Source of the DNA: Diphasiastrum complanatum | Lineage: Eukaryota > Streptophyta > Lycopodiopsida > Lycopodiales > Lycopodiaceae | Direction of reading: 5' to 3' | Length of the DNA: 64,000 bases | Assembly (NCBI GenBank): GCA_029204225.1 | Contig: CM055108.1 | Coordinates: 25,303,803-25,367,802, forward strand | In this document: positions 1 through 11,690 of the stretch, piece by piece | How the letters are laid out: every line of letters starts with the position of its first letter | Position numbering within the stretch: position 1 is the stretch's first letter | Position numbers and translations under genes: made by a program | Notes under the pieces: generated by a model | Databases searched by the model: none | The model's input: only the letters and a program-made list of their open reading frames with translations | Told to the model about the DNA's origin: nothing

Positions 1-424
1 ACTCATTTGTAAAAAGATGGTGCTTTGAGCATGATTGAAGAAAAAGTTTCTTTTGCATCTTTATGTGATGAGTCCAAGAAAGTCAATTGTGCAACAAGTG
101 GTGTCACATGTATTCATAAAGAAATTAGATCAAAAGGTTCTATCATGAGACTTGGTGAGGAAGATCTCAAGTCAAAAGGGAGAGATGAATGTGAAGTGTT
201 CAAAGTAGGATGTACTTTGAATGATGTTTTTGTGAATGATAGTGAGGGTGGGTTCATTATCATTACCTATATCATTGATTAGAAGTCCAAGTTTGACAAG
301 AAAAAGTACTTCAATCATTCTTATGTTGAAGGTACAATGTATTCTTTTCATGGCTTCTAATGTTTGAGATTCTTCCATTTCTTATGATGCAACTATCAAG
401 AGGGAGATTGCTAACTATTGTGGT

Positions 425-949
425 GTGATCATTAAGAGGGAGTCTTGTGAAGGAAAGGGCAAAGGAAGAGTGACTCTTGGGAAGATCCAAGGCATGGATC
501 TTACATCTCTTCATCAACTCAAAGGATGCTATGATTGTGGTGGAGAGTTCATGCATGATCGAGATGGCAAAAGGTTGGATGAAGAAGACTACATGGAGCA
601 ACTCATGTGGCAATTTCTTCAAGGCAAGGAAGATCTCATTGGTGAGCTCATTGAGGTTTGGTTTGAACTCAAATGGGCTGGTTCGATTAGGTTTGATACT
701 CAACTTCATCTACTCTACTTCATGTTGGATAGAATTGTAGAAATCTATCTTTCGGTTTATGATGGTGACATTGTTTTCACTAACTATAGTGAAAGGTTGA
801 AATCAAGCAATGATGAGATCTTGTGGGATGTTAATCATGTGTTTGAGAGGGAGTATCTTCAGAGGTTCATATCTGAAGATGTTTATAAATGCAAAGTCCT
901 TGATGTTTTATTGGAAGATCAAGATGTTGATCTTCATCAACACCAATAG
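425..949 (+). CDS. uncharacterised 174-residue ORF upstream of a 3' LTR
   Basis: This is the longest open frame in the retrotransposon 3' region. It is rich in acidic and hydrophobic residues and has one CX2C pair near residue 36 (CYDC), but no second zinc-binding half. I do not recognise the family. It lies about 0.9 kb before the polypurine tract and LTR, where some plant elements carry an extra ORF. It may be only one piece of a longer frame broken by stops. Confidence 0.25.
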   Translation: MIIKRESCEGKGKGRVTLGKIQGMDLTSLHQLKGCYDCGGEFMHDRDGKRLDEEDYMEQLMWQFLQGKEDLIGELIEVWFELKWAGSIRFDTQLHLLYFMLDRIVEIYLSVYDGDIVFTNYSERLKSSNDEILWDVNHVFEREYLQRFISEDVYKCKVLDVLLEDQDVDLHQHQ

Positions 950-1867
950 ACAAGTAACAAATGGAAGCTAGTCAAAAGCATCAAAGGAGAGCCACATGGG
1001 CAAAGCATTTTGGATCTATTATTACAGGTTCTTGAAGGCTCAAGTAAGGTTCTTGGAGCAACAAGGAAGTGTCCTTTTACTCTACCTTACTTGTTTAATC
1101 TCATGTATGAACATTGTCATGTCAATGTGTTGGAATTGTCAAAATTCAATGAAACTAGTTCCATAGTTTTGTATCATTTGGATCTTGGAGATGGAATAGT
1201 TATCATTGTTGGTTTCTATGATCAAGTAAATGCATTGATTTAAATCTTGAAAGATATTGAAGTGGTCAATATGTTTACTTTTGAGCAAAGTTCAAGATCT
1301 AGCATCCTAGTGTTGGCAAATTGGCAAATTGTTGACAATGTAGGATCAAGGGTTGAATGCAAATCTTGTGGAGATACGTCAAGTATTTCAAGTTCAGGCT
1401 TTGCTCATTCAAATGGAGCAGAAAACACATCATTTTGGCATTCATTCATTCAAGGGCTTTCATGGATTGGAGATCTATAAAGGCAAGGTGGTGATGGAGG
1501 TTCATTCACGGAGATACATGGTACATTCACTATGGGCATAGTGGAATGTGGAGGAGGCATGCAAACACTTGTTGGTTACTTTCACTTACAACTTGTTTGC
1601 TGCTGTTTTACAGAGAGTTCAAAGGTGGATACATGGAGGAATCCTTTCATTATGATTCTATGTTCTTTTACATGTATCTTGTTCACCATTCTATGTAAAA
1701 TTGATGTAAGAAATAGTGAAGCATCCTATATGGACACTATTATCTATATCAATTATGTTGTACTTCATATTGTGCATATTAGAACACTTGAGAAGAGATC
1801 TATTATCATGATGGAGATCATTCTTAGGTTGGAGCAAAGTAGTGTTGTAAAACTAGCAAGTTAAGTT

Positions 1868-1877
1868 GAAGAGGGAG
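1868..1877 (+). other. polypurine tract of plus-strand LTR element
   Basis: GAAGAGGGAG lies immediately before the TGTGAAAATTG start of the candidate LTR. This is the normal plus-strand primer layout for reverse transcription. Confidence 0.45.
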
Positions 1878-2300
1878 TGTGAAAATTGTCAACATTTCCT
1901 AGCTAGTTTGAGGCCTAAATTGGCAATTTTTGTAAATAGTTTTGGATCTAACCTTTTACACGTGTGAAAAAGGCCTTGATACTTTTAATTTATTATATAT
2001 CTCATATTGAAGAAGTCTCAAACTTCAGGACCTTCGAAATGACACCAAAATCATGTTATTTGGACATATAGGCCAAAATTGGCTATTTTAGGCTACTGGT
2101 GCCCTAAAATTGGCTCCTAAGTTCTAGAGAGAGGAGAGAGAGTCATCTCTCTCACCTATATTAGGATGAAATTCGTGGAGAACAGGTTGGAGAAACTTAT
2201 TGTATTGTTGAGAGAGATCAATAGATCATTGTCACAGTTTCTTCCTCCATTGAGAGCATTGCTTTGTATATTGTCTTCAAGCTTTTGTGTATGATCTTAA
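1878..2300 (+). repeat. candidate 3' LTR (right border uncertain)
   Basis: The LTR starts with TG right after a purine tract. It has a TATA-like CCTATATTA near 2154 followed by text typical of a plant LTR R/U5 region (a GAGAGAGATCAATAG stretch and a CATTGAGAGCATTG stretch). The right end is set only approximately, because the sequence runs into remains of a minus-strand gypsy element. Confidence 0.4.
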
Positions 2301-2543
2301 GAGGTTTTCAAAAGTGGTAGGCTGCTGTTGTAGGGCTGGTATGCTGTTGTTTTTGGCTGCCATCAGTACCTTTTACTAGTTTCTTTTGTCTCTTGAATGC
2401 TTTGTCAAGTTCATGTGTATCAAAGGTAGCATTAGGTTGCTTTGCCATTTCTAGCTTTTGTAGCTTGTTGTGCAAAGATCTTAGCCAAGTATTTTGGGAG
2501 TTTGGATCCATTCAAGATCCACTTTTTTCACAGTCCCCAGTTC

Positions 2544-3227
2544 TTATTCAATGGGATGGTCCACGAATCTGGTAGGAGGTTTCCCTTTGGGTAACTGATC
2601 AGCAAACACATTAGAAAATTTACCCAAGACCTTCCAAATTTTTGGATCTTTCACACTTTGTTCTACCTTGGCCAATGGTTTTGTTTTTACTTCCTTGACT
2701 TGTCCTTCAGCTTCTTCAATCCTGAGCACAAACATTTTCACATTTGATCTAGACAACCTTTGAGCCTTCTCTACAGAAACCAGCTGCAAAGTTGAATGTG
2801 GTTGAGTAGATTGAACGCTGTGTAGTTCAAATTCGCATTCTCCTTGTCTGAAGCTCATCAGTCCTTGATCGGAGTTGATTGTTACATTCCCCAAAGTCTT
2901 AAGCCATTCCACCCCTAGTATAACATCAATTGGACCCAACTCCACAATATGGAAACTCGTTTTAAGAGTATAATCCTCCATTTGTAATTTCACCACTGGG
3001 GTGATGTTATTACAAGGAATGGTTACTCCATTGGCAATCTGGACTCTCATCTTATCACAACGATCCAAAGATGCTAATCCACAGATTTGTAACGACCTAC
3101 TATTAAAGAAGTTATGCGTACTACCATTATCTATTAAGCAAAATACTTTCCTTCCATTAATTAACGCTTGCACACGGAAGGTTTTGTTAGAATGGGATCC
3201 ATTGAAAGCATTTAAAGATATGCTCAA
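2544..3227 (-). pseudogene. Ty3/gypsy retropepsin and start of reverse transcriptase
   Basis: This 227-residue open segment has the plant gypsy protease signature: CLIDNGSTHNFF near residues 30-41, where the active-site triplet is D-N-G rather than the usual D-S/T-G, and VILGVEWLKTLG near residues 104-115, the flap/core C-terminal motif. The C-terminus (FADQLPKGKPPTR, then DHPIE) matches the linker that opens gypsy reverse transcriptase. Translation stops there. The changed active site and the truncation suggest no function. Confidence 0.8.
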
Positions 3228-3266
3228 TAGTTCAACTTCTTGATCCCTCCTAATGGACCTTTCCTG

Positions 3267-3557
3267 CTATCCATGGTCTGATTGATGGTTTGGTGATTCC
3301 TCATCATATGAGGTGTCTTCCTTTCCTTCATCATTTTGCGACAGCTGAGTGTCAATGACATTCTCTGAAAAAGTGCTAGTATCATCTTCGTCATCTTCAA
3401 CAATCAAGGAAATCCCGGCAAACTTAGCTTTGTCACACTTATGCCTTGGTTTCCATTTTTGCTTACAAGTGAAACATAAACCCTGCTGCCGCAATCGATC
3501 TATCTCTGCTTTTGATCTAACAATCTTCACCTCTGGCTTGGCCTCCATGTTGCTCAC
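3267..3557 (-). pseudogene. gag nucleocapsid zinc-knuckle segment
   Basis: This minus-strand segment carries LCFTCKQKWKPRHKC at about residues 27-41, the variant knuckle seen between gag and protease in plant gypsy elements, preceded by a basic stretch and followed by an acidic linker. It is out of frame with the gag segment upstream and the protease downstream, so the polyprotein is broken on both sides. Confidence 0.75.
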
Positions 3558-3784
3558 TTGTTTCTTACCACTATTCCTCCTATCAGCTTCTTTAATTGTC
3601 GGGTACTAGAGGATTGTGTTCCTTTCCTTATCATGTCGACAGATATCAGAATTCCATTCACCTTCCCATCCGTTAACTTCATATCTAGGTGCTCCTGATT
3701 TAGTCGACCACCTACCAACACATTTAGGCTCAATTTTAAGAGCCACCCCCATAGCTTGATCGAGATCAATACAAAAACGTGATG

Positions 3785-4696
3785 CTACATCAGCTCCAAA
3801 TCCGGCTGCAGTCCTTGTATATACCTTCGTAAGTGATCTACATCAGACACTGTGGGTAGTTTAAGAGTTAGACTCCAAATATCAAAGTTATACTCTTGTA
3901 TTGAACTCTTTTGACGTATCCTTGTCCATCTTTTAAAGTTGTTATCATCTTGGAATGGTCTTCTGAAGGTCTCAATACAAGCATTCTTACATAACGGCCA
4001 ATTAGTTCGTGCATTACATTCCTCCATTGATAGCCTATTCTCACTCCGCTTCCACCACTCATAAGCTGCTTCTTCAAAGTGGATTGTAGTGAAAGTGATT
4101 TTATCTCGGTCATCTCTATTGAACAGAGTAAAATAACGATCTAATTTATCCACCCACTCCTCAATGTCAAGGGTCTTAAAGTCACCGTTGAATTTTGGAA
4201 TGGTTATCTTATCCTTATACTCCCAAGTATCAAAGTGGTTTTGTTGTTCATGAAGTCTCGTGGAGTGTTGCACTCGTTGTTCAGACATGCCCCTATCAGT
4301 TCCAAGTCTGACTAGGTATTCAATATTAGTTTGTAATACATGTTTTCCCTTGTCCATGTCAATTCTTCGTACATCTTGGGAAGATGTTACATTTTGTAAT
4401 GGAGATGGTAGTCGGAACGATGTACATGGCTCATTAGATCTCTGATCAGCTCCCGCTAGTTTGTCTTGCCTACCAGCTAGGCTATCAAACAATTTGTCCC
4501 ATTTCGCCTCATCAACAAGTCGATTTCTTTCCATTGCTTGCAGCATTGTAACTATCAGATCTTGAGTAACCTTCATTTTACTTAATATGTTTTCTTGCTG
4601 GTTTGAAACCTGTAGTTCTTCCATCGTTTCATCAGTAGGCAAATTGTCTTGAGGTGGGTTATTTTTATCCACTATATGTTTTCCTTTACCACCCAT
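3785..4696 (-). pseudogene. Ty3/gypsy gag (retrotrans_gag domain)
   Basis: This is a 303-residue open frame beginning at an ATG. The first 150 residues are a charged N-terminus. A retrotransposon gag domain follows from about residue 165, recognisable by EEWVDKLDRYFTLF, the EEAAYEWWKR helix and the later LRRYIQGLQPDLE. Gag forms the virus-like particle that packages element RNA. The frame is closed before the zinc knuckle, so it is truncated or frameshifted relative to a working gag-pol. Confidence 0.8.
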
Positions 4697-5158
4697 TCTG
4701 AAGTGTTACAACAGTAATTTGGATAGTCTCAGTGAATTTGTCTTGTCGTTCTGAACACTTTTCGTTTCTGCTTCACTGAAATCCGAGCTCAAACAAAGAA
4801 GTTACAAAAATTACAAGAAAAAACTGATAAAATGGATTATATACAACTTAGAAGGGGGGGGTATATTTGAAACCGTGAAAAAAAATCCGAAAATTGTCGA
4901 CAAATTTTTTTTTAATCGGTTGCTCTTGTGGTGTAGTTTGGGTGCTCGTCAAAAAAAAAATTGTGACAACAGAAGGGATCGGGCTAGAGAGAGAAAAGAG
5001 AGGGAAAATCTCAACCGACAGAATTTAGAAGGAGAAAATCTCAACCGACGCATTTAGAGAGAGAGGAGGTAGCAGACGGTTAGAGAGAGAGAGAGAGAGG
5101 TAGCCGACGTCGTTATAGAGAGAGGCAAGGTAACCAAAGGAGAGAGAAAGAGGGCAGT

Positions 5159-5190
<32 letters not shown>

Positions 5191-5814
5191 CAGGTAACCG
5201 ACGGTTAGAGAGAGAGGGGGGTTAGAGAGAGAGAAAAAAAAATAAAAAAAAGTAGCTGACGGTTAGAGAGAGAGACATATGGAGAGAGAGAGGGAGTAAC
5301 CGACGGTTAGAGAGAGAGACATATGGCAAGTTCCAGAGCTGGCAAACCCACTACAGGCGTCGCAGGAGTCCTCACGGTCGGATGACTTCTAGAACCCACA
5401 TCGCAAGATAGATCGGACTCTAAGAAATCAGAGAATTCAGTGGCCAGCTACAGGTTGCAGCAATCAAAATCTCGGAAATCAAAGCAGTCAGCCAGCTACA
5501 GATCGCAGTTTGCCAATGTGCTTTCTCTCAGTAGCTGGTGCTTCTTGGCGGTTGAAACCAGAAAAGAGAGACCTTCTATTCAAGAATTATTCTCCATGGG
5601 CTATTAGTGCTGAGCATTCTTGTTCTGATCTTGAGGAATTGGAAGAATTGATGGCTTTCGATCTCTGAGGGGAGGCGAGTCTGTGGAGTATGGGATTGAA
5701 GAGGGGAATGATAGAAGAGCTCGGGCTTTGGATGTCACTGGCCTCAGTGGATCATTTGTGCAGGGGGCTCCTCGCCGTGATGGATTGGAAGGATAACTCG
5801 ATTGCGATCTCCGC

Positions 5815-5877
<63 letters not shown>

Positions 5878-6712
5878 AGGGTTAGATTAGGTTAGGTCGC
5901 GTAGGTTAGGGCTGTAGGTACCTAGGTAGGGTTAGGTTTGGTTTTTTTTTAATAAAACCTCAAAATGAAGAATTTAAAAAATATTTACAACAGAAACAAA
6001 ACTTCAAAGCTGAAATATTGAAGTGCTTCTCTCTCACTTGGAAAAAATCCACAAAAAAATTTCAAAATTCTGACAATTCTGACCCATCTCCACAAATTTG
6101 ATCATAACTTTCTCAATATTGATTTAAATCAAACAAACTCGGTACCTCTTAAAATCTAACAACAAGCTCTACCAAATTATAGTATCAGATCAATGATTGA
6201 ATGTGATTTGATGGGTCAAATTAATAACAAAACAGGACTGAAAATTTTGAAGAAAGAAAACTAACAAAACTAGAGCTAGGAATCAAGAATTGTCATAACT
6301 TCTTGGATACTAATCCAAATGACCTGCCATATAGATCAAATCAAAGCTAAAACAATGCTCTAAAATCCTATGGAAAGAAACTTGAAATAAAAGCTCGGAT
6401 CAAATCTGAAAAATTCAAATCAAGTGAAAGCAAAATCCTAGTCACCTATTTTGACAACTTTTGGAAAAAGTGCAATAACTTTTGCATCTCTTATCCAAAT
6501 GGCTTGAAATTGGTGCAGATTACAACTGAAACAAATCTCTACAAAGCTATTGAATCAAATTAGAAATGAAAAACAAAATTGAATGCTAAAAATTCGTCTG
6601 AACAGAACTGAAAAATTCAAAGTTAAAAATTAGCAAAAAAAAAGCTACAAAAACAATAAACTCATCAAATCTAATGGAATTCTCATAGAATCATCATGAA
6701 TCATGGATCTAT
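4697..6712 (-). other. long GA-rich retroelement leader, no gene seen
   Basis: This 2-kb stretch lies between the gypsy primer site and gag. Between 4985 and 5340 it has many short GAGAGA runs and repeated CGACGGTTAGAGAGAG units. From about 5950 to 6660 it is AT-rich, with several similar segments containing AACTTTTGCATCTC-like text. No open frame or protein motif is convincing. A second, unrecognised insertion inside the leader is possible. Confidence 0.4.
5817..5874. repeat. (GA)n microsatellite
   Basis: An uninterrupted GA dinucleotide array of about 58 bp, followed by AATTAGGGTTAGATTAGG. Confidence 0.95.
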
Positions 6713-6724
6713 GCTCGGATACCA
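6713..6724 (-). other. primer binding site of the gypsy element
   Basis: On the minus strand it reads TGGTATCCGAGC, one change from the common plant TGGTATCAGAGC site complementary to initiator tRNA-Met. It is five bases from the LTR end. Confidence 0.6.
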
Positions 6725-6729
6725 AGAAA

Positions 6730-7264
6730 TGTCATGTGCCAAATCTAAGCAAATAGCAATTACAATGGAAGTAAAGCTAAGAGCAAGAAGATAACAAGAC
6801 ATTCATGACAACATATCAGTAGAAAGCTAGAAACAATGAGATCACAATGGAATTGCATTAGCAATGAAAGAAAGAGTACAATCAATGGAAATGGAGCATT
6901 GATTCATGTGGATAGGGCACATGAGACCTAGCAATGGAGATCCCTATGGCTCACATTCACAAGGAAGCTAGAAGCTCTCACTTGCAAATGAGCCAAAAGA
7001 TTCACAAAATGATGTCTCTTGCCTAGTTATAGACAATGCTCTTACTTAACTAAACATAACTATCTTGAAGGATAGTTAACCCTTGTTAAGCATTATTTAG
7101 CCTACATTGGGCCCTTAGTGGCCTATTATCCTTATTTATTACTTTGAAGGCCTAAAGAGGGAACCGCCTTGTTCTTAAGGCTAATAGCTCCTTGTGGGCC
7201 TACAAAGCTTACAATGGATATTCTAATGCCTTGATAAGCATGGATGTACTAAAAATACATGACA
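6730..7264 (-). repeat. 5' LTR of the minus-strand gypsy element
   Basis: The 535-bp block is bounded by a perfect 7-bp terminal inverted repeat, TGTCATG at 6730 and CATGACA at 7258-7264, next to a primer site. This is the standard LTR layout. The matching 3' LTR was not found. Confidence 0.65.
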
Positions 7265-7898
7265 GTCAAGTTTATGTTGAGAACCTTGTAGCATCTATAC
7301 TTCCATAACCAAGGTGGACTTTTGACTTCAACTCATTGTCTATACAATAAGTGCAATGTACTCAAGGAGATATCTGTAATGTGTGGAATTACACTTTTGG
7401 ATCCACAAGCTTTGCTACTTGCTTTATTCTCTACATGTTCATGGTTGCTTGCTTATGGGATAATGCATTGTAGAAATTAAATGGTTTATGGTGCCATTTT
7501 GCTTAGCATTCTTGTGGTGTCATATTTAACCTCTGAGTAAACATAATAGCTATTGTATTATGTGGAGGGAATTTGTGGTAGAATAGGGCATGGTAAAAGA
7601 GTAGTTGTATGTGTACGAGTGAGTGTGGTAACATGTGGAGGATTGTGTTTGTGATTGAGTGGAAAGTTAATATATGTTCAAATGATTTTTCCCGTGCAAT
7701 GTATGCTACTACTCTTATGTGCTACGATGTTTACTTAGTATGTTTTGTAATATGCTTTGGTTTGCTTGTTAGTGTTGTTATTAGTGAAGATTAGTAAGGT
7801 AAAGAGTGGGAACCCATCTTCAAGGCTCCTCGTTGGATCGAATCTCACAATTTGTACTACACTGACACAAGAGTTCTCCATAAAGGAAGCTCGACACA
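7265..7898 (+). repeat. probable 5' LTR of a plus-strand gypsy element (left border unknown)
   Basis: Only the right end can be argued: CGACACA at 7892-7898 is followed by TT and TGGTATCA. The sequence from 7800 to 7900 has the look of a plant LTR U5 end. I cannot place the TG start. No gene is seen. Confidence 0.3.
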
Positions 7899-7900
7899 TT

Positions 7901-7912
7901 TGGTATCATTGT
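7901..7912 (+). other. primer binding site candidate
   Basis: TGGTATCATTGT lies two bases after an LTR-like ACA end and about 0.8 kb before a decayed plus-strand gag. It fits the initiator tRNA-Met type site only partly. Confidence 0.4.
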
Positions 7913-8649
7913 CGAGGAGCCAAATGGAGCTTCTCATTTTCTTTTACTATCTTGTTTAGTAGATTTTTATTGCATATTGTAATTCTTGCATAAAGTGCTT
8001 ACTTGTAATTAATTTCGATATTTCTCTACATCCAAGCTTATGTAAAGAACCAATCAAACATAAGTAACCTTCAAACCAAGTCCAAATCAGTCCTTGTGAG
8101 GACTAAATCCCTAAACCAATTAGCTTGCCAACATCAATTTTAGCATCAACAGATCAGATAAATCACATAAAAATCCAATTCTATATCAGCTTGGCGAACT
8201 TGTAGAGATTGCAGTCATAGACCCAAAAAACATTGCATGAAACTCAGTGCCTACCTACGTCAGTTCACCAATACACTAGGCAGATTCCCATCATTCAAAA
8301 ATTTCAATCAACAAACACACTAAAGTTACATTCGCCATTAGCATTTTCTCACATGTGGTGAGCCTACTATGGTCACCACCATCCTAGCAGTCTTAGGATA
8401 CCTAAAACTAACCTCTTATGAACTAGTAACTCACTTGTGACAAATGCTCATGTTCTTCAAAACTAAGTCAAATAATGAAGTACATTTCTCAAAATTTATT
8501 TTAAGGTCTTGCGAAGCTGAGTTCTCCAAACTCTTAATTGCCTCTACCAAGTCTCAAATACCCCTGGACACCTTAGCAAACTGGCTCTAGCTTCATCAAT
8601 AAAAGAAACTAATTAGATTCAAAGAAATTGTAAACAATATATCCAAGTT

Positions 8650-9335
8650 CACCCCTTTGCCAAGAGCTAGTATTGACGTTACAACATCCCTTACACATTC
8701 CAGCCTGAGATGAGGCTAAGGGATGCAACTCGTGATTGGTTTTTCAATCTAGAGCATAGCAAGAGAAATGTTTGGCCTGAGTTGAAGGATGACTTCATTG
8801 AGAAGTTCAAACCATCCATATTTTTGGAAAATATATTTATCTTACTAGTAAGATCAAGATGTCGAAGGAAGAGAGGGTTCAAGACTACGTACGTAGAACG
8901 ATTGAAACAAATCATGAAATGAATGCATGGAAAATAATTATGAACGACCATTGCTACAATAGGGAGGGCAACAACATTTGGTCTCACCAGCACCTAACGA
9001 TGCAGCATCTGCTAGACCACCTAGTCCACAAGTGATTATTAGATAGCACTAGCTAACCTAGTAGTAGCTAAACAAGATCACAACTTTGGCCAAGATAATG
9101 GCCAGACACTATTTATGTGTCGGACAATGATAGGATCTTATTTTGTTTGGCAAATGGATCTGAACTTTCCATATACCCCTTATATACTGCTCAACCATGA
9201 AATAGTGGAATGCAAGGTCTAATTAAATATTTTGGATGTGGTAAAAATCATCTAGTTGCTGAGTGCCCCTATTAAGACACTTACATACCCAGTTCTAGAG
9301 GGTGTGGTTATGGACACGATTACAAGGATTGTCCA
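8650..9335 (+). pseudogene. decayed Ty3/gypsy gag with two damaged zinc knuckles
   Basis: The short frame at 8710-8922 (LRDATRDWFFNLEHS, then W-x2-L-x3-FIEKFKP) matches the core helices of the retrotransposon gag domain. Downstream, two CCHC knuckles can still be read, at 9228-9265 (YFGCGKNHLVAEC) and 9294-9332 (SRGCGYGHDYKDC). In both, the first cysteine is replaced (Tyr, Ser). Stops and frame changes separate the parts. The segment belongs with the primer site at 7901 and the protease scrap at 14205, from which it is separated by a nested copia element. Confidence 0.65.
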
Positions 9336-9624
9336 TTACACACAGTACAACCAAAAGGGGAACAACATGTGAATGCACCAGTGGTCATCCATGATAGTTC
9401 CAAGCCATCATCCACAATAGTGGCCCCTCTATTTGTAAAAACACGTGTTTAATGTCATAAAGAAGAGCCTATTAAAGAAAGAGTGATTCAGGGTGAGTAT
9501 TCCTAGTCCCACATTACTAGTCACTACACCAAATCCACTAACCTAGGCAAATACCCAATCTGAAATAAGAGAGGGACCGGTATTTTAAGGTGCATCAATG
9601 GATAGAAGAATAATACACCAATGT

Positions 9625-10585
9625 TGTCAAAAGTTGAGAGGACAGGCAACGGAAGCTTGAGCATAGGCATGTAGGAACGGAAACACAACAGTTAGCAGCA
9701 AAAATATTCAAGATGAATCATTCATACAAAATTGTGCAAGTGAACAATACAATAGTGAGACAGAAAATTGCACTCTGATTAATATCAACAGTGAGTACAA
9801 TGGCTTGAAATAATAACTTCAGCTTGTTGAGCGTGATAACGCTGGCTACAGAAAACTCTGATAATGTTAAAACCAACACTTACATAGCTTGATTCAGCTA
9901 GTATATATTTACAAGTGTCTTCAAAAAATATCTTACCAGCATTGAATGCTATTTACACCAGTCTTTGTATATGTACAAAGTGGATAATAGCCCTTGGGAT
10001 ATTTAGCGGCCGGCTATTTTTAGGGTTGATGATAAGTTGGCGACGTCAGTCTGCCACTGTTTGAAAACCCAAAAAACCCGAAGGTGCCCTTGAATAGAGA
10101 AAGCATGTAAATCCCGAAGGTGCAAAAATCTCGAAGGTGAATCTAAAGTGAAGGCGTAGAAATGCGAAAGAAAACTTGAAGGTGCCTTAAAAATGGATTT
10201 TGGTCATAGTGTCACATTTTTTTCCGAAGGTGCAAAAAATGCGAGGAAGGCGAAAAAGCCAAAGGTGCCTTAAAACGATTAAGGCACAAAAATCGCGAAG
10301 TTGCGAGAAATGCGAGAAAGGCGAGACAAGGCGAAGGTGCCTTAAAACGGTGAAGGCACGAAAATATCGAAGGGGCGAAAAAGACGAAGTGCCTTAAAAC
10401 GGTTAAGGCACGATAATCCCATTTTAAGGCGAAAAAGACGAAGGTGCCTTAAAACAAAATGTTTGAAGGAAAAACAAAGTTTTTGGAAAAATGCGATGGT
10501 CCGAAATATGTTGTCGGCCTTCGGCTGTTTCCAGGATGCTCATTACTTGAATGATTTGTTAAGGCTGAGCATAAGAAATATAACA
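9625..10585 (-). repeat. copia 3' LTR
   Basis: The 961-bp block begins TGTCAAAAGTTGAGAGG on the plus strand and ends TATAACA. It is collinear with 12807-13712 over its whole length. Near 10170-10455 it carries repeated palindromic units of the type GTGCCTTAA...TTAAGGCAC. It is about 55 bp longer than its partner, with scattered substitutions, so the insertion is not recent. Confidence 0.9.
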
Positions 10586-10594
10586 CTCTCCCTT
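10586..10594 (-). other. copia polypurine tract
   Basis: On the minus strand AAGGGAGAG lies directly before the LTR start TGTTATA. Confidence 0.65.
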
Positions 10595-11690
10595 AATGTG
10601 GATCCTGAAAAACTTTGATCTTCAGATTTAACATATCGTTAAATATAAGATGTTGCTCTTTTGAAAGCCTTTGTGAAGTAATCTGCTGCCATGTAGTTTG
10701 TCCTGCAGAAAATGCTACCTCCTTGCTATGCACTTTCTCTCTGAGATAATGATACCTGATTTCAATATGTTTGCTTTGAGAGTGAAATCTCGGATTGAGA
10801 GAGAGCGCTATTGTGCATTGATTGTCACAATATATTGTTGTAGGAAGTGTCTGTGCAAGGTTGATGTCTGCAAGCAGTTGCCTTAGCCAGATCGCCTCTT
10901 TGGTTGCATTTGTGGCTGCTATGTATTCGGATTCCGTTGATGATAATGCAACTGAGGTCCGCTTCCGGCTGTTCCATGAGATTGGGCCTTGGTTGTATAA
11001 AAATACAAATCCAGAAGTTGATTTTCTGGTATCGACATCTCCTGCTTGGATGTACTTCATGACCTTTGTTACTGTTTTCCAATGAGTTAAGTCTGGATTT
11101 TATGGGAACTGGCTGAGTGTACTGATCGAATATGCAAGGTCACGTGCAGATCATTGCGTACACTAGTGAGCCGATGATGGATTGAAACGGGTAGCGCTTG
11201 ATTTCCTCCTTTTCTGCCTCAGTTTGAGGAGACTGTTCCTTAAAATAGTTTTAGTCCAGGATCGAGTGCAAAGTGACTTGATTTGCAGTTGGTCATACCA
11301 TACTTTTCCAACACGTCGTTGAGATATCGTTGCTGACTGATAAAAATCAGTCTGCTGGGTCAATCTCGTTGGATTTGGATTCCGAGACAATAGTGGGATG
11401 GACCTATGTCAGAGTCATCTTGTATTCCTGGTCCAGCATGCATTTTGTATTCTTCATCAGATTCAGATTGTTACTGAATAAGAGTGTATCATCTACATAG
11501 AGAGTGATGATGATGAAGTAATCTGATACAGACTTGAAGTAGACATTCGAGTCTGTCGAGTTTGGAATAAAACCATTCTCGATCAAAAATGCGTTGATTC
11601 TATGGAACCAGGCTCTTGGTGACTGTTTCAGCCCAGCATGCCCTTGAGTTCGTATCCCTCTGGCTGTGTCATATAGATTTCCTCTTCAAT
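10593..11690 (-). pseudogene. copia reverse transcriptase (C-terminal part) and RNase H
   Basis: From high to low coordinates: AFLNGTIEEEIYMTQPEGYE (about 11690, the RT motif before the palm), then a frame at 11404-11586 with TLYVDDTLLFS, the copia YVDD catalytic motif, then a decayed connection, and RNase H at 10593-11060 with GDVDTRKSTSGFVF, SSTESEYIA and the CDNQ motif. Several frame changes and stops occur, including one where MICTRPDLA would be expected. The N-terminal third of RT is deleted. Confidence 0.85.

Larger units (their letters stand above)
1..1877 (+). mobile_element. 3' internal region of an unclassified LTR retrotransposon
   Basis: This stretch ends in a purine tract (GAAGAGGGAG, 1868-1877) directly before an LTR-like TGTG start, so it reads as the part of an LTR element between pol and the 3' LTR. 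It holds several plus-strand open segments (25-282, 425-949, 1010-1243, 1247-1480, 1532-1864) with similar base use, separated by stops, as expected for one decayed ORF. I recognise no protease, reverse transcriptase or integrase motif. An env-like or extra 3' ORF is possible but not shown. The element's 5' part lies outside the window. Confidence 0.45.
2544..7264 (-). mobile_element. degraded Ty3/gypsy retrotransposon, 3' truncated
   Basis: Read on the minus strand the order is LTR (7264-6730), primer site (6724-6713), a GA-rich leader of about 2 kb, gag (4696-3785), zinc knuckle (around 3480), aspartic protease (3227 onward) and the first residues leading into reverse transcriptase (PTRFVDHPIE, ending at 2544). 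A stop follows and the rest of pol, the integrase and the 3' LTR are absent. Several frame changes lie between gag and protease, so it cannot encode an intact polyprotein. Confidence 0.8.

Noticed and set aside
9620-9624. 5-bp target duplication of the copia element
   Set aside because: The five bases before 9625 (AATGT) and after 13712 (AAGGT) do not match, so no duplication is claimed.
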